A DNA stretch of 52,820 nt, taken from positions 1-52,820 of the forward strand of contig JAHEKF010000015.1 in NCBI GenBank assembly GCA_024638465.1. Reading direction: 5' to 3'. The notes below the pieces were generated by a model, which ran no database searches, had not been told where the DNA came from, and worked only from the letters and a program-made list of their open reading frames with translations. A program made the translations under genes and the position numbers. The stretch is from Rhodospirillaceae bacterium (GTDB lineage Bacteria > Pseudomonadota > Gammaproteobacteria > Steroidobacterales > Rariloculaceae). This document shows, in pieces, positions 9,955 to 20,600 of this stretch. Position 1 is the first letter of the stretch. Every line of letters starts with the position of its first letter.

Positions 9955-10284
9955 CTAGTCGATATGCTGATCGAGAAACGCGGTGAGCTGAGCTTTAGAG
10001 ACCGCTCCGACTTGCTGTGCGGCGACGACGCCGTCCTTAAACAGTAGCAGCGTCGGAATACTTCTTACGCTGTATTTTGGGGCCGTCAGAGGGTTCTCAT
10101 CGATATTTAACTTAATGACCTTAAGCTTCTCTCCGTACTCTTCAGCGATCGTACCGAGCAGTGGCGCAATCATCTTGCACGGGCCGCACCACTCCGCCCA
10201 GAAATCCAGAAGCACCGGATGCCCGGCATTGACGACATCGGCTTCGAAGTCGTCGTCGGTGGTATGCACTACCAGATCGCTCAC
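9955..10284 (-). CDS. trxA: Thioredoxin 1
   Basis: This is a cytoplasmic disulfide reductase of 109 residues, the same length as E. coli TrxA. The active site is WCGPCK with Cys33 and Cys36. The cis-Pro loop is SIPTLLLF, and the buried Asp of the LLDFWAEW strand is present. The start is GTG 10284 with GGAGA upstream on the minus strand. trxA followed by rho, and divergent from rhlB, is the same order as in Enterobacteriaceae. Confidence 0.98.
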   Translation of the reverse strand: MSDLVVHTTDDDFEADVVNAGHPVLLDFWAEWCGPCKMIAPLLGTIAEEYGEKLKVIKLNIDENPLTAPKYSVRSIPTLLLFKDGVVAAQQVGAVSKAQLTAFLDQHID

Positions 10285-10508
10285 TATGCTGAATCTCCGA
10301 TAGACTGCCGTTTAGCGGCGATTCCGGACCGGGGTAGCGCAACGTGTGGCGGCTCGTCAGACTGAACTGAAAGTGACGCCGCCTGCCCGGTCAGGCACAA
10401 TATCGCTGCTGAATGCTTCCTTATGAAACTTGCGGGAACGTCGTGGGTATCTGAGGAGGCGAGTTCTCTCGCCTAGATGTCCACCTTTTTAACCGCTGAG
10501 AACCTAAT
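10285..10508. promoter_or_regulatory. Divergent trxA/rhlB intergenic region with a 5' hairpin
   Basis: These 224 bases must hold the promoters of trxA-rho and rhlB, although I could not pick out convincing -35/-10 pairs. The clear structure is a perfect 7-bp stem with a 4-base loop at 10457-10474 (AGGCGAG TTCT CTCGCCT). A T5 run at 10486-10490 follows on the rhlB side. It lies in the rhlB leader and could act as an attenuator or an mRNA-stability element; that role is a guess. The T run is about 12 bases from the stem, too far for a classical terminator. Confidence 0.4.
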
Positions 10509-11804
10509 TTGCAAGTCTTGCCGTCCGGCTCCGAGAGCCATCTCACAGACCTTGAGTTCGCGTCGCTTGAGCTTCCGCCGAAATTGCTCGACGGAATAAA
10601 CGATGCCGGCTTCGCTCGCTGCACACCGATCCAGAGCAAGACGCTTCCGCTAGCGCTCGAAGGACGCGATGTAGCAGGTCAGGCGCAGACCGGCACGGGT
10701 AAGACGGCGGCCTTTCTCATTGCGCTGTTTACGCGTCTTCACCGCAACGAACGCGCTAGCGAAGGGCGATCCGGACCGCGTGCACTGATCATGGCGCCGA
10801 CACGCGAGCTGGCGATACAGATACATACCGACGCGGTGCAGCTCGGCAAGCATATGCCGTTCAAGCTTGCACTCGCGTTCGGGGGCACGGACTACGACAA
10901 GCAGCGCAGAATTATCGCCGACGGCGTCGACGTGCTGATCGGCACTCCCGGAAGGCTCATCGATTACTTCAAACAGAAGGTCTACTCGCTCAGAGACGTC
11001 GAAGTCATGGTCCTGGATGAGGCCGACCGCATGTTCGATCTCGGTTTTATTCGCGACATCCGCTACGTATTGCGGCGCCTGCCGCATCCTGAAAAGCGGC
11101 TGAACATGCTGTTTTCCGCCACGCTCTCCCATCGCGTACTCGAACTCGCGTATGAGCACATGAACGATCCGGACCTGATCCGTATAGAGCCGGACAAAAT
11201 GACCGTCGACCGGGTGCGACAGTTGATCTATTTTCCCTCGAACGACGAAAAGATCCCTCTGTTGATTACGCTACTCAACCAGATGGATTCGAGACGCACC
11301 ATGATCTTCGTCAATACGAGACGTGAAGCGGATCGGTTGCAGCATTACCTCGAACACAACGGCATCCATGCAGAAGCCATCTCTGGCGACGTCCCGCAGA
11401 AGAAGCGCTTGAGAATGATGAAAGCATTCCACTCTGGCGAGCTTCCTGTTCTGATCGGAACTGACGTCGCATCGCGAGGATTGCACATCCCCGATGTCAG
11501 CCATGTATTCAATTACGATCTGCCTCAGGATCCCGAGGATTACGTTCATCGAATCGGACGCACGGCGCGTGCCGGGGCATCAGGCGATGCGATCAGCTTC
11601 GGTTGCGAAGACTACGCTGTCTCACTTCCGGACATTGAGGAATACATTGGCAGAAAGATTCCCGTTCAGTCCGTCGAAGCCGATACACTGCTGGACATCA
11701 AACGCCCGCCCCGGCGGCCGCGAAAACCGCACAACAAGAAATTCCGCCAAAGCGGAAAAAAACACGGCCGCCCGAAGAGTTCGAGACCGCACAGCAAACG
11801 CTGA
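10509..11804 (+). CDS. rhlB: ATP-dependent RNA helicase RhlB
   Basis: RhlB is a DEAD-box helicase that in E. coli works with RNase E in the degradosome. The 431-residue protein has the Q motif ([11 protein letters not shown]), motif I AQTGTGKT at 59-66, PTRELA, the DEAD box at 170-173, SAT, and the C-terminal motifs [10 protein letters not shown] and [11 protein letters not shown] basic tail ([13 protein letters not shown]) follows from about 400, as in other RhlB proteins. The start must be TTG 10509 or TTG 10518, because a TGA stop lies upstream at 10497 and no ATG fits. Position opposite trxA-rho supports rhlB over other DEAD-box paralogues. Confidence 0.94.
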   Translation: MQVLPSGSESHLTDLEFASLELPPKLLDGINDAGFARCTPIQSKTLPLALEGRDVAGQAQTGTGKTAAFLIALFTRLHRNERASEGRSGPRALIMAPTRELAIQIHTDAVQLGKHMPFKLALAFGGTDYDKQRRIIADGVDVLIGTPGRLIDYFKQKVYSLRDVEVMVLDEADRMFDLGFIRDIRYVLRRLPHPEKRLNMLFSATLSHRVLELAYEHMNDPDLIRIEPDKMTVDRVRQLIYFPSNDEKIPLLITLLNQMDSRRTMIFVNTRREADRLQHYLEHNGIHAEAISGDVPQKKRLRMMKAFHSGELPVLIGTDVASRGLHIPDVSHVFNYDLPQDPEDYVHRIGRTARAGASGDAISFGCEDYAVSLPDIEEYIGRKIPVQSVEADTLLDIKRPPRRPRKPHNKKFRQSGKKHGRPKSSRPHSKR

Positions 11805-11820
11805 TCGAAATGCCGGCCGG

Positions 11821-12504
11821 CTAAACCGGCAGGTCATCGCAGAGTTCGTGAATCGAGTCGACGGCCGGAAACGATGTGACTTCCCGAGCCGGCTCTCCCG
11901 AATCCGGACGTCGAATCGCGCAGGTAAATCTCACGCCGTAAGCGCTTGCCGCCTCGAGCACACTGACGCTGTCTTCGATCATCAGCGTCGATTCGGGATC
12001 GAAGTCTTCGACATCCCGAAATCGATGCCAGAACGCCTGACTCTGTTTGGGGGCATCGAAGTCGTGCGATGAGAAAACAGCGTCGACTTTGCGGTCAAGA
12101 CTTGTCTGGGCGACCTTGATTTCGAGGGACGCGCGGTGAGCGTTGGTCACGAGCAGAAGCCTCTTTCCGCGGTCTCTGACAGCTTCGAGGAACTCCGTTG
12201 CGCGCGGCAGATACCTTACCCGTTCGCGGTGCTCCCACTTCAGCGCTCTGATATCGAGTCCGAGCGTCGAGCTCCAATGATCTATGCAGTACCAGGCCAG
12301 CTGCCCCTCGACATGATTATATTGACGTAATACCTCCACGCGGGCATCCGCCTCTGGTAGGTTACGGAGTATCGCGTAACGCGAAGGAACGAGTTCCTGC
12401 CAAAAGAAGTTGTCGAACGCCAGATCCAGCAGCGTACCGTCCATATCTACCATGACGGTCTCGACTTCGTCCCAGGGGACGGCAACTGGTTGAGGTACTG
12501 ACAC
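11821..12504 (-). CDS. yrfG: GMP/IMP nucleotidase of the HAD family
   Basis: This is a HAD-superfamily phosphatase close to E. coli YrfG, which dephosphorylates purine mononucleotides. The nucleophile motif DMDGTLLDLAFDN has Asp20 and Asp22, counted from the GTG at 12504. The neighbouring FWQELVP and the NWYC-like WYCIDHWS are YrfG hallmarks. Motif II is VTNAH and the acidic motif IV is MIEDS. The GTG 12504 start gives 227 residues, close to the family length. A longer frame to TTG 12576 would overlap cysQ and add a non-conserved N-terminus, so I reject it. The gene converges with rhlB across 16 bases. Confidence 0.92.
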   Translation of the reverse strand: MSVPQPVAVPWDEVETVMVDMDGTLLDLAFDNFFWQELVPSRYAILRNLPEADARVEVLRQYNHVEGQLAWYCIDHWSSTLGLDIRALKWEHRERVRYLPRATEFLEAVRDRGKRLLLVTNAHRASLEIKVAQTSLDRKVDAVFSSHDFDAPKQSQAFWHRFRDVEDFDPESTLMIEDSVSVLEAASAYGVRFTCAIRRPDSGEPAREVTSFPAVDSIHELCDDLPV

Positions 12505-12555
12505 GCTGGCTACCGAGGGTGTGTATGGACGCCCTATGATACTCAAGGAAGATAA

Positions 12556-13365
12556 TTGGAACGGAACAAAGCGCAAGCGCTGCTAGACCACCTTCGCAGA
12601 ATCGCCGCGCAGGCGGGCGATGCGATCATGACCGTCTACGAAAAAGACTTTGCGGTCGAATTCAAGGCCGACCACTCGCCATTGACCGAAGCCGACCGCG
12701 CGTCACACGATTGTATTGTCGCCGGCTTGAGCGAGCTCGATCCGGCGCTGCCAATTCTGTCCGAGGAATCGGACCCTGCGGAGCTTGGGGAGCGGCGCGA
12801 CTGGAAACGCTATTGGCTCGTCGATCCGCTCGACGGCACGAAGGAATTCGTCAAGCGCAACGGGGAGTTCACCGTCAACATCGCGCTGGTCGTCGACGGC
12901 CGCGCGGTAATGGGTGTCGTCCTGGCGCCCGAGATAGGACTCGAGTATGCCGGCGCACTCGATCTGGGTGCATGGAAGTGGCAAGCAGACGCGCAGGCAG
13001 AAAAAATATCGGTCACATTAAGACAAACGGGCGACGTACGAGTCGTCGTCAGCCGCAGCCATCCGAGCGGGGCACTGGCCGGATTTCTCGACAACATTGG
13101 CCCCCACGAACTCAAGCCGATGGGGAGTTCCCTGAAGATTTGCCTCGTAGCCGATGGCCAGGCCGACATCTATCCGCGCCTCGGCCCGACGTCGGAATGG
13201 GACACGGCAGCGGCTCAGGCTATCCTAGAGAGTGCCGGAGGGAGTATGATGGACGCTGCCGGCCGCGAGTTGAGGTATAACACTAAAGATAGCCTGCTCA
13301 ATCCGTATTTTTTGGCATTTGGCGATCCGAACCGCGACTGGCTGGCAGCAGTAAGTGACGATTAG
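12556..13365 (+). CDS. cysQ: 3'(2'),5'-bisphosphate nucleotidase
   Basis: CysQ removes the 3'-phosphate from PAP, a by-product of sulfate assimilation, and belongs to the inositol-monophosphatase fold. The metal-binding residues are visible: Glu70-Glu71 in LSEES, the DPLDGTKEF motif at 90-98, and WDTAAAQAILESAGG beginning at Trp215. The 269 residues are slightly longer than in E. coli. The start is TTG 12556, supported by AAGGAAG at 12545-12551. It is divergent from yrfG, and the two promoters probably share the short space between them. Its stop codon overlaps the next gene's start by one base. Confidence 0.94.
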   Translation: MERNKAQALLDHLRRIAAQAGDAIMTVYEKDFAVEFKADHSPLTEADRASHDCIVAGLSELDPALPILSEESDPAELGERRDWKRYWLVDPLDGTKEFVKRNGEFTVNIALVVDGRAVMGVVLAPEIGLEYAGALDLGAWKWQADAQAEKISVTLRQTGDVRVVVSRSHPSGALAGFLDNIGPHELKPMGSSLKICLVADGQADIYPRLGPTSEWDTAAAQAILESAGGSMMDAAGRELRYNTKDSLLNPYFLAFGDPNRDWLAAVSDD

Positions 13366-13580
13366 TGACTGACAAGATCGAAGTCGAGGTATTCAAACAC
13401 GTGGAGCGACTTAAGGAGTTGCGCGTAGAGCATCAAGATCTAGATCAAGTCATTTCCCGGCTCGTAGTTGATCCCGAGGTTGACCAGATCATGCTGCGGC
13501 GCTTGAAGAAGCGTAAGCTCATGCTCAAGGACATGATCACACAGCTGGAGAGTGACCGAATTCCAGATCTGAACGCCTAA
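13365..13580 (+). CDS. YdcH-like DUF465 small coiled-coil protein
   Basis: This 71-residue protein fits the DUF465 (YdcH) family. It has the spaced pattern HVERLKELRVEHQDLDQVI followed by LKKRKLMLKDMI, which predicts a helical hairpin. Family function is unknown. The start is GTG 13365, which shares its G with the cysQ stop codon, so translation is likely coupled to cysQ. There is no signal peptide or membrane segment. Confidence 0.88.
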   Translation: MTDKIEVEVFKHVERLKELRVEHQDLDQVISRLVVDPEVDQIMLRRLKKRKLMLKDMITQLESDRIPDLNA

Positions 13581-13630
13581 GCGGTACCCGGTTACCGCTC
13601 AGGTTAGACGCTGCCGCTCGCGGTAGCGTC
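13580..13630 (+). terminator. Tandem inverted repeats after ydcH (possible terminator without T tail)
   Basis: Two hairpins lie back to back behind the ydcH stop. The first is AGCGGTA (13580-13586) paired with TACCGCT (13593-13599). The second is GACGCTGCCGC (13607-13617) paired with GCGGTAGCGTC (13620-13630), with one G-T wobble. No T tract follows, so a classical intrinsic terminator is not shown. They could still protect the 3' end or assist termination before glk. Confidence 0.35.
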
Positions 13631-13688
13631 GGCGGCTGTGTTCGCCGCTATCCCGGTCCGTTCTGCTTCATCCTATGTCTGAATACTG

Positions 13689-14630
13689 ATGGATCTCATC
13701 GCCGACATCGGCGGAACCAATACTCGCTGCGCTATTGTCGACGACAATGGCAAGCTCGTGGCCTCCCAAGCCTATGACAATGCGAACTTCCGCGATCTTC
13801 AGGCTGTTTTCTCGCGCTTTCTCCATGAAAAAGAAGCGCTCGGCGCGCCACGGCGCGCGGCGCTCGCGATCGCCGCCCCGGTACTCAGCGACAGGGTACA
13901 AATGGTCAACGCTGACTGGGAATTCTCGCAAGCTGACCTCAAGGACGAATTCGGGCTGACTGCACTCACGGTCGTTAACGATTTCGAAGCGTTGGCGAGA
14001 AGCCTGCCGTCGCTCGACACCGCCGGCCTGACCAGAATAGGTGGTGGCGAGCCTGTGGAGGACGCGCCGCGCGCAGTGATCGGTCCCGGCACAGGACTGG
14101 GAATAGCTGCACTGATTGCTGGCGGTAACGACTGGGAAACGGTAACCGGAGAAGGCGGTCACGCGACTATCGCCACGATGACCGAGATCGAAGACGCCGT
14201 TGTTTCAATAGTTCGATCGCGACAAGGGCATTGCTCAGCCGAAGATCTGTTATCCGGACCAGGCCTTACGCGAATTTATGCCGCTCTCGCAGAGATCCGC
14301 GACGAGAAGCCGGAGTACAGTTCGCCCGCAGAAATTACGGCGGCAGCAGAAAGCGGCGACCCGCTCGCCCGGGAGACGCAAAAGGTATTCTTCTCCTTGC
14401 TCGGAACGACCGCAGGTAACCTGGCGCTGACAGTGAATGCGTTCGGCGGGGTCTTTATCGGTGGCGGCATCGTACCCAGAATGATTCCGGCGCTGACGGA
14501 GTCGGAGTTCAGGTTTCGTTTCGAGGCCAAAGGCGACTATCGAGACTACCTGAAGCCGATCCCGACATTCGTCATTACCGAACCGCATCCGGCTTTTGCC
14601 GGATTGCGCGCTATCCTCGGTTTCACCTGA
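13689..14630 (+). CDS. glk: Glucokinase
   Basis: Glucokinase phosphorylates glucose with ATP to glucose 6-phosphate. The 313-residue protein belongs to the Glk (E. coli) family rather than the ROK family. The phosphate-binding loop ADIGGTNTRCAIVDD is at 5-19. The catalytic aspartate is Asp98 in VVNDFEALA. GPGTGLGIA, EGGH (TGEGGHATIA) and GGVFIGGGIVP follow in the expected order. ATG 13689 has no strong ribosome site but gives the normal N-terminus. It stands alone on the + strand. Confidence 0.95.
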   Translation: MDLIADIGGTNTRCAIVDDNGKLVASQAYDNANFRDLQAVFSRFLHEKEALGAPRRAALAIAAPVLSDRVQMVNADWEFSQADLKDEFGLTALTVVNDFEALARSLPSLDTAGLTRIGGGEPVEDAPRAVIGPGTGLGIAALIAGGNDWETVTGEGGHATIATMTEIEDAVVSIVRSRQGHCSAEDLLSGPGLTRIYAALAEIRDEKPEYSSPAEITAAAESGDPLARETQKVFFSLLGTTAGNLALTVNAFGGVFIGGGIVPRMIPALTESEFRFRFEAKGDYRDYLKPIPTFVITEPHPAFAGLRAILGFT

Positions 14631-14889
14631 TCTCGAATAAACGTTATAGCCGCAATTGATCATCGAACTTCAAATTATTTATCTAAGCAATTAATAATTA
14701 ACGCTATCCCATCAACCAGACCTCGCGTCAAGCAACTCGGGAAAACGGCATCGGCAACGACGATCGTCGTCGCAGCCAAAAAAATCTTCGGAAGCTTGCA
14801 CATACGGGGTAGCTTGGCGCTAGGATATAGGGAGAAAGCAACACCTCTATAAGAAGAGTTTTCGAGAACAAATCTCAAGGAGGGAATCC
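14631..14889 (+). other. AT-richer intergenic region upstream of the EF-G-like gene
   Basis: These 259 bases hold no gene I can support. The first 80 bases are clearly AT-richer than the surroundings. A weak promoter candidate lies near the end: TTGCAC at 14796-14801 and TAGGAT at 14821-14826, with a 19-base spacer that is longer than ideal. A strong ribosome site, AAGGAGGG at 14877-14884, precedes the next start codon. Confidence 0.4.
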
Positions 14890-16941
14890 GTGGCCTCTGC
14901 ACGCGACACCAGTACTATCCGTAACATCGCACTCGTCGGTCATGCCGGATCCGGTAAGACCAGTCTCGTAGAAGCACTCCTCTATAAAGCCGGCGCGATA
15001 CGCTCACAGGGTAGCATCGAGAGAAAAAATACCGTTTCCGATTTTACGGACCGAGAGAAAGACCTCGGCCATTCTCTTGACGCCGCTGTCTGCCATCTCG
15101 AGCATGACGGAGCGAGCATTAATCTTCTGGACACGCCGGGCTATCCTGATTTCATGGGTCGTGCGCTCGGCATACTTCCCGCGGTTGAGACCAGCGCCGT
15201 CGTCGTTAACGCCCAGTCCGGCGTCGAACTCGTCACCCAGCGCATGATGGATTCTTCGGCCGAACGAAAGCTGTGCAGACTCGTAATTATCAATCAGATC
15301 GATGTCGAAGGCGTGCAGCTCGAGAAGGTGCTTAACGAAATCAGGGAAACTTTCGGTCGCGAGTGTCTGCCGCTGAATCTTCCTGCGAGAAAGGGACAAG
15401 CGGTCGCGGATTGCTTCTTCGAGCCTGCCGACGAAGAGCCTGACTTTTCTTCCGTCGATGCCGCTCACACGGAGATTCTGGATCAGGTCGTCGAACTCGA
15501 CGACGACCTCATGGAGCTGTATCTGGAGCAAGGCGAAGACATTTCGCTCGAACAACTTCACGATCCGTTCGAACGCGCGCTGCGCAGAGGTCATCTTATC
15601 CCGGTCTGTTTTGTTTCGGCCGAGACTGGCGCGGGCCTCAGGCAGTTGCTCCGTATCTTCTCGCAGCTGATGCCGAATCCGCTCGAAGGCAATCCGCCCG
15701 AGTTCTACACGACTAACGGTGAAGACAGGGCCATCAAACTGAATGCTGCCGACACCTCTGCACACTTTGTCGGCCATGTGTTCAAGATAACCGTCGATCC
15801 CTATGTCGGACGTCTGACGGCGTTCCGAGTTCATCAGGGCAAGGTAAAGGCGGGCGATCAGGTGTTTATTGGCGACAAACGCAAAGGCATTAAGCTCGCG
15901 CATCTGTACCGGATGCAGGGCAAGGATCTCGAGGAGGTGCCGTCGGCCGTAGCGGGCGATCTCTGTGCGGTCGCGAAGATAGAAGACCTGAAGTTCGACG
16001 ACGTCTTGCACTCAAGCCATGACGAGGATGAGTTGCATATGCGCCGTGCCAATATTCCTGCGCCTATGTACGGCGTAGCGCTGGAACTGACTCAGCGTGG
16101 TCAGGAGAAGAAACTGTCCGACGCGCTCACGAAACTGACCGCCGAAGATCCGAGCCTTGTAATCGAATTCGATTCCCAGGCAAATGAGACCATTCTGCGT
16201 GGCATGGGCGAATTGCATCTTCGACTCGTATTGCAGCGGATGCTGGACGAGTTCGGCGTCGAAGTCACGACGCGTCCGCCCAAGATCGCGTACCGGGAGA
16301 CGGTGACCAAGAAGGCGGAGGGCCATCACAGGCATAAGAAGCAAACTGGCGGTGCCGGGCAGTTTGGAGAGGTCTATCTCCGTGTCGAACCGCTGCCGCG
16401 TGGTTCCGGGTTCGAGTTCGCGAACGAAGTCGTCGGAGGCTCGATCCCCGGGCAGTTCATTCCGGCAGTGCAGAAAGGCGTGAAGCAGGTACTCGATGAC
16501 GGAGCGGTCGCCGGCTATCCGCTACAGGACGTTAAGGTCGTTGTTTACGACGGCAAGCACCACCCCGTCGATTCGAAGGAGATCGCCTTCGTCGCGGCCG
16601 GCAAGCGCGCTTTCGTCGACGCGATTTCCAAGGCGAAGCCGATCGTTCTCGAACCGGTTGCAAAGATCGAGATAACCACGCCGAGCGAATCGGTCGGCGA
16701 CATTACGGGACATCTCTCGGGCATTCGTGGACGGATCGCGGGCAGCGATGTGGTTGCAGGGAATCGGGTTCGTATTTCCGCTCAGGTACCGCTGGCGGAA
16801 CTCGGTGACTATCAAACAACCCTGAAATCGCTGACCGGCGGCGAGGGCGTGTTCTCGCTGGAGTTCGATCATTACGAAACGACACCGGCACCCATTCAGA
16901 AGCAGCTTCAGAGCGCTTTCCGACCGGACGCGGATGCCTGA
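14890..16941 (+). CDS. EF-G-like translation GTPase (EF-G2 group)
   Basis: This 683-residue protein has the full EF-G domain order: G domain (about 8-275), domain II, domain III, domain IV starting near YRETVTKKAEGHHRHKKQTGG, and domain V. The P-loop is GHAGSGKTS (17-25). It differs from canonical EF-G at two key places. The G3 motif is DTPGYPDF, so the catalytic His of DTPGH is Tyr85. The G4 motif is NQID (135-138) instead of NKxD. Such changes mark the EF-G-like (EF-G2) group, whose role is poorly defined; some members are reported not to support translocation. The start is GTG 14890 with a strong AAGGAGG site. Downstream by 29 bases lies the oxoprolinase gene. Confidence 0.9.
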   Translation: MASARDTSTIRNIALVGHAGSGKTSLVEALLYKAGAIRSQGSIERKNTVSDFTDREKDLGHSLDAAVCHLEHDGASINLLDTPGYPDFMGRALGILPAVETSAVVVNAQSGVELVTQRMMDSSAERKLCRLVIINQIDVEGVQLEKVLNEIRETFGRECLPLNLPARKGQAVADCFFEPADEEPDFSSVDAAHTEILDQVVELDDDLMELYLEQGEDISLEQLHDPFERALRRGHLIPVCFVSAETGAGLRQLLRIFSQLMPNPLEGNPPEFYTTNGEDRAIKLNAADTSAHFVGHVFKITVDPYVGRLTAFRVHQGKVKAGDQVFIGDKRKGIKLAHLYRMQGKDLEEVPSAVAGDLCAVAKIEDLKFDDVLHSSHDEDELHMRRANIPAPMYGVALELTQRGQEKKLSDALTKLTAEDPSLVIEFDSQANETILRGMGELHLRLVLQRMLDEFGVEVTTRPPKIAYRETVTKKAEGHHRHKKQTGGAGQFGEVYLRVEPLPRGSGFEFANEVVGGSIPGQFIPAVQKGVKQVLDDGAVAGYPLQDVKVVVYDGKHHPVDSKEIAFVAAGKRAFVDAISKAKPIVLEPVAKIEITTPSESVGDITGHLSGIRGRIAGSDVVAGNRVRISAQVPLAELGDYQTTLKSLTGGEGVFSLEFDHYETTPAPIQKQLQSAFRPDADA

Positions 16942-16970
16942 TTTAGCCGGCCCGGGAAAGCGCTATTGAG

Positions 16971-19900
16971 ATGACCGCCACCGGTGCCGACGGGTGGCAA
17001 TTCTGGGTTGATCGCGGCGGCACGTTTACGGACGTTGTCGCTGCGAGTCCCTCGGGAGACATCTCGGTTCTGAAGCTGCTGTCGGAGAATCCGCGGCGCT
17101 ATTCTGACGCGGCCGTATTCGGTATCCGCCGAATGCTGGACCAACTCGGTGAAACTGACGCGCGAATCGCTAGCGTGAAGATGGGCACGACGGTCGCGAC
17201 CAACGCACTTCTGGAGCGTCGCGGCGCTCCAACGGCTTTGGTCGTAACGAAAGGGTTTCGCGACGCGCTGCGAATCGGATACCAGAACCGCCCTGACATC
17301 TTCGCGCTGAGAATCGAGCTGCCCGAAATGCTCTACGAGCATGTCATCGAGGCGACGGAGCGCATTTCGGCTCAGGGTGACATCATCGATCACCTGGACG
17401 AAACAGAATTACGCAACAATCTGGAGGCTGCGAGAAACTCCGGCGTTGAAAGTATTGCGATCGTCTTCTTGCATGGGTATCGCTATCCGCAGCACGAGAA
17501 GCGAGCGGCCGATATTGCGCGGCAGGCAGGCTTCGATCAGATCTCGGTCTCGAGCGAAGTCAGCCCGCTCATGAAGCTCGTCTCTCGCGGAGACACGACG
17601 CTGGTCGATGCGTATCTGTCGCCGATCCTGGACCGCTACATCCGGCAGGTTTACGAAGGCCTGGCAGATCTGTCGGCGACCGCGCCACTTCTGTTCATGC
17701 AGAGCCACGGCGGACTCGCTACCGCGGACAAGTTTCGCGGTAAGGACAGTATCCTGTCCGGTCCGGCCGGCGGCGTGGTCGGCATGGCCGAGACGGGCAA
17801 AGCGAGCGGTGCCAAAAAGCTTATCGGCTTCGACATGGGGGGCACCTCGACAGACGTATCCCTGTTTGACGGCAAATTTGAACGCACGCGGGAGACGACG
17901 ATCGCGGGTATTCGTATCACGGCGCCGATGTTGCGTATTGAAACCGTGGCGGCGGGCGGCGGTTCGTTACTCGAATTCGAGTCGTTGAGACTTCAGGTTG
18001 GTCCGGAGTCTGCGGGTGCGGTGCCGGGTCCGGCATGCTATCGCAATGGCGGACCACTGACCATAACGGACGCGAATGTGCTCCTGGGAAGAATTCGGAC
18101 AGAGTCTTTCCCGAAAGTTTTCGGTGCGGACGGTTCCCAGGCGATCGATGCGGAGATCGTCCGCGAGCGCTTCGAGAAGCTCAGTAGAAGCGTCTCCAGG
18201 GAATCGGGCAAATCCATGGCCGCGGAGGATCTGGCGACCGGATACCTGAAAATAGCCGTCGAGACGATGGCCAATGCAATCAAGCAGATCTCGGTACAAC
18301 GCGGCCATGACGTCACGGAATTTACGCTCGCCTGCTTCGGAGGAGCGGGCGGACAATTCGCTTGCCAGGTCGCCGATGCGCTCGGCATCCGAACTATCCT
18401 CATCCACCCGCTCGCAGGCGTGATGTCCGCGTATGGTATGGGCCTGGCCGATCTCCGATCATTGCAGACCTGCCCTGTCGGTCGGGCGCTCTCCGATCTG
18501 GATTCCGCCACGCTCGACCAGGAGTTTCGTAAACTGGAACGGGCCGCAGAAGATTCTCTGCGTCAGCAGGGGGCTCCTGCATCGGGCATCCAATTCCACC
18601 GTCGTGCGTCGTTGCGCGTTGCGGGCTCGGACACGGATCTCGAGATCGAGTGGTGTGAGTCATCCAACATGATGACCGAGCAGTTCTATGACGCGCACGC
18701 GCGCCAGTTCGGCTTCGTCGCCAACGATCAACCACTGGTCGTCTCCTCTCTGGAACTCGAAGCGATCGCGAGGGTCGGAACGACCGCCGCGCACAAACAA
18801 TCGGCTGCGCATACCTCTTCCGAGCCGGCGTTCAGGCGCAATGCTTATTTCGGCGGCGCCTGGAAACCGACGCCAATCCATCGTCGTAGCCAACTTCCCG
18901 AAGGTGAATGGATAAACGGGCCCGCGATCGTCGTCGAAGATAATGCGACGACGGTCATCGAGCCGGAGTGGCGTGCGGGTATCGATGACCATGGCCAGCT
19001 AGTGATCTCGAGGATCTCGCCGCGATCCGCGTCAGAGCGTATCGGCACGGCGCGTGATCCGATCATGCTCGAGGTTTTTAACAGTCTCTTCATGCACATC
19101 GCCGAGCAGATGGGCACCGTTCTGCAGAAGACGGCCCATTCGGTCAACATCAAGGAGCGACTGGACTTCTCCTGCGCCGTTTTTGACAACGACGGTGAAC
19201 TCATAGCAAACGCACCGCATATGCCCGTCCATCTCGGATCCATGGGCGAAAGCGTCCGCGCAGTGCTTGCCGCTCGCCGCGGTTCGATGCAGCCAGGCGA
19301 TGTGTTCATGCTGAACGCACCGTATAACGGCGGCACGCATCTTCCCGACGTTACGGTCGTTACGCCCGTGTTCGACACTGAAGCGCAACAAATCTTCACA
19401 GTCGCGTCTCGCGCACATCATGCCGATATTGGCGGGATCACCCCGGGCTCGATGCCGGCTGACAGCCAATCCATCGACGACGAGGGAATAATCTTCGACA
19501 ACGTCGCCCTGGTAATAGCGGGTAAGTTTCAATACGACGCGATTCGATCACAACTGTGCGCTGGCCCATACCCTGCTCGCAATCCAGATCAAAATATCGA
19601 GGATCTAAAGGCTCAGATCGCGGCTAACGTCAAAGGCGTCACAGAGATCGAGTCGCTGGTGTCGCGATTCGGCCTGGATGTCGTTCGCGCCTACATGGGG
19701 CATATAAAGGAGAACGCTCGCGAATGCGTGGAAGAAGCGATTACGCGGCTTTCCGACGGGCACGCCACGGTCGAACTCGACGGTGGCGAGATCATCAGCG
19801 TTGACATCAAAGTAAAGCCCCGGACCAGGAGCGCTGTCGTTAACTTCGAAGGAACTTCGGAGATCAGCGCTACGAACTTCAACGCGCCGTCAGCCATCAC

Positions 19901-20591
19901 GCGTGCGGCCGTACTCTATGTCTTCCGCACACTCGTCGAAAAATCAATTCCGCTCAATGCGGGCTGCATGCAGCCGATCGAGATCAAACTTCCCGAATCG
20001 AGCCTAGTTAACCCGCGCTACCCCGCCGCGGTCGTGGCCGGCAACGTCGAAACTTCGCAATGCATTACCGACGCACTATTGGCCGCGCTACACGCGTGCG
20101 CTGCATCGCAAGGAACGATGAATAATTTCACTTTCGGCAACTCTCGCTATCAGTATTACGAGACGCTTTGCGGTGGCGCGGGCGCCGGCCCAGGCTTCGA
20201 AGGCGCCAGCGCGGTGCATACTCATATGACGAACTCGCGCTTGACGGATCCGGAGGTACTCGAGTGGCGCTATCCGGTCAGGGTCGAAGAATTCAGCATC
20301 CGCCGAAACAGTGGTGGGCGCGGCTGTTTCAATGGCGGGGACGGAATCGTCCGGGATATCCGATTTCTTGACAAGATGACGGCTGCAATTCTTTCTAATC
20401 GACGCCGCATCGGCCCGCCCGGACTCGCCGGTGGCGGCGACGGTAAGCCGGGAGCCAATGTCGTGGTGCGCACCACTGGCGAGTCAGAACAGCTGGGCCA
20501 TACGGCCGAGATAGTGCTTAACCCGGGCGATCGGATTGTCATCAAGACGCCGGGGGGCGGAGCCTACGGATATCCTGATGAGCAGAGATGA
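16971..20591 (+). CDS. 5-oxoprolinase (fused hydantoinase A/B type)
   Basis: This protein of 1206 residues has both hydantoinase/oxoprolinase domains in one chain. The HyuA half (about 9-680) contains the nucleotide-binding motifs DRGGTFTD (14-21) and [10 protein letters not shown] (286-295). The HyuB half starts near residue 695 ([20 protein letters not shown]). The full-length fusion is typical of ATP-dependent 5-oxoprolinase, which opens 5-oxo-L-proline to glutamate. A related hydantoin or acetophenone-type substrate cannot be excluded. The start ATG 16971 lies 29 bases after the EF-G-like gene. The stop is nine bases from the end of the convergent sheath-like gene. Confidence 0.9.
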   Translation: MTATGADGWQFWVDRGGTFTDVVAASPSGDISVLKLLSENPRRYSDAAVFGIRRMLDQLGETDARIASVKMGTTVATNALLERRGAPTALVVTKGFRDALRIGYQNRPDIFALRIELPEMLYEHVIEATERISAQGDIIDHLDETELRNNLEAARNSGVESIAIVFLHGYRYPQHEKRAADIARQAGFDQISVSSEVSPLMKLVSRGDTTLVDAYLSPILDRYIRQVYEGLADLSATAPLLFMQSHGGLATADKFRGKDSILSGPAGGVVGMAETGKASGAKKLIGFDMGGTSTDVSLFDGKFERTRETTIAGIRITAPMLRIETVAAGGGSLLEFESLRLQVGPESAGAVPGPACYRNGGPLTITDANVLLGRIRTESFPKVFGADGSQAIDAEIVRERFEKLSRSVSRESGKSMAAEDLATGYLKIAVETMANAIKQISVQRGHDVTEFTLACFGGAGGQFACQVADALGIRTILIHPLAGVMSAYGMGLADLRSLQTCPVGRALSDLDSATLDQEFRKLERAAEDSLRQQGAPASGIQFHRRASLRVAGSDTDLEIEWCESSNMMTEQFYDAHARQFGFVANDQPLVVSSLELEAIARVGTTAAHKQSAAHTSSEPAFRRNAYFGGAWKPTPIHRRSQLPEGEWINGPAIVVEDNATTVIEPEWRAGIDDHGQLVISRISPRSASERIGTARDPIMLEVFNSLFMHIAEQMGTVLQKTAHSVNIKERLDFSCAVFDNDGELIANAPHMPVHLGSMGESVRAVLAARRGSMQPGDVFMLNAPYNGGTHLPDVTVVTPVFDTEAQQIFTVASRAHHADIGGITPGSMPADSQSIDDEGIIFDNVALVIAGKFQYDAIRSQLCAGPYPARNPDQNIEDLKAQIAANVKGVTEIESLVSRFGLDVVRAYMGHIKENARECVEEAITRLSDGHATVELDGGEIISVDIKVKPRTRSAVVNFEGTSEISATNFNAPSAITRAAVLYVFRTLVEKSIPLNAGCMQPIEIKLPESSLVNPRYPAAVVAGNVETSQCITDALLAALHACAASQGTMNNFTFGNSRYQYYETLCGGAGAGPGFEGASAVHTHMTNSRLTDPEVLEWRYPVRVEEFSIRRNSGGRGCFNGGDGIVRDIRFLDKMTAAILSNRRRIGPPGLAGGGDGKPGANVVVRTTGESEQLGHTAEIVLNPGDRIVIKTPGGGAYGYPDEQR

Positions 20592-20600
20592 GCGCGTGGC

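Noticed and set aside
11805-11830. GCCGG/CCGGC hairpin between the convergent rhlB and yrfG genes.
   Set aside because: The stem is only about five bases and no T tract follows, so I do not call a terminator.
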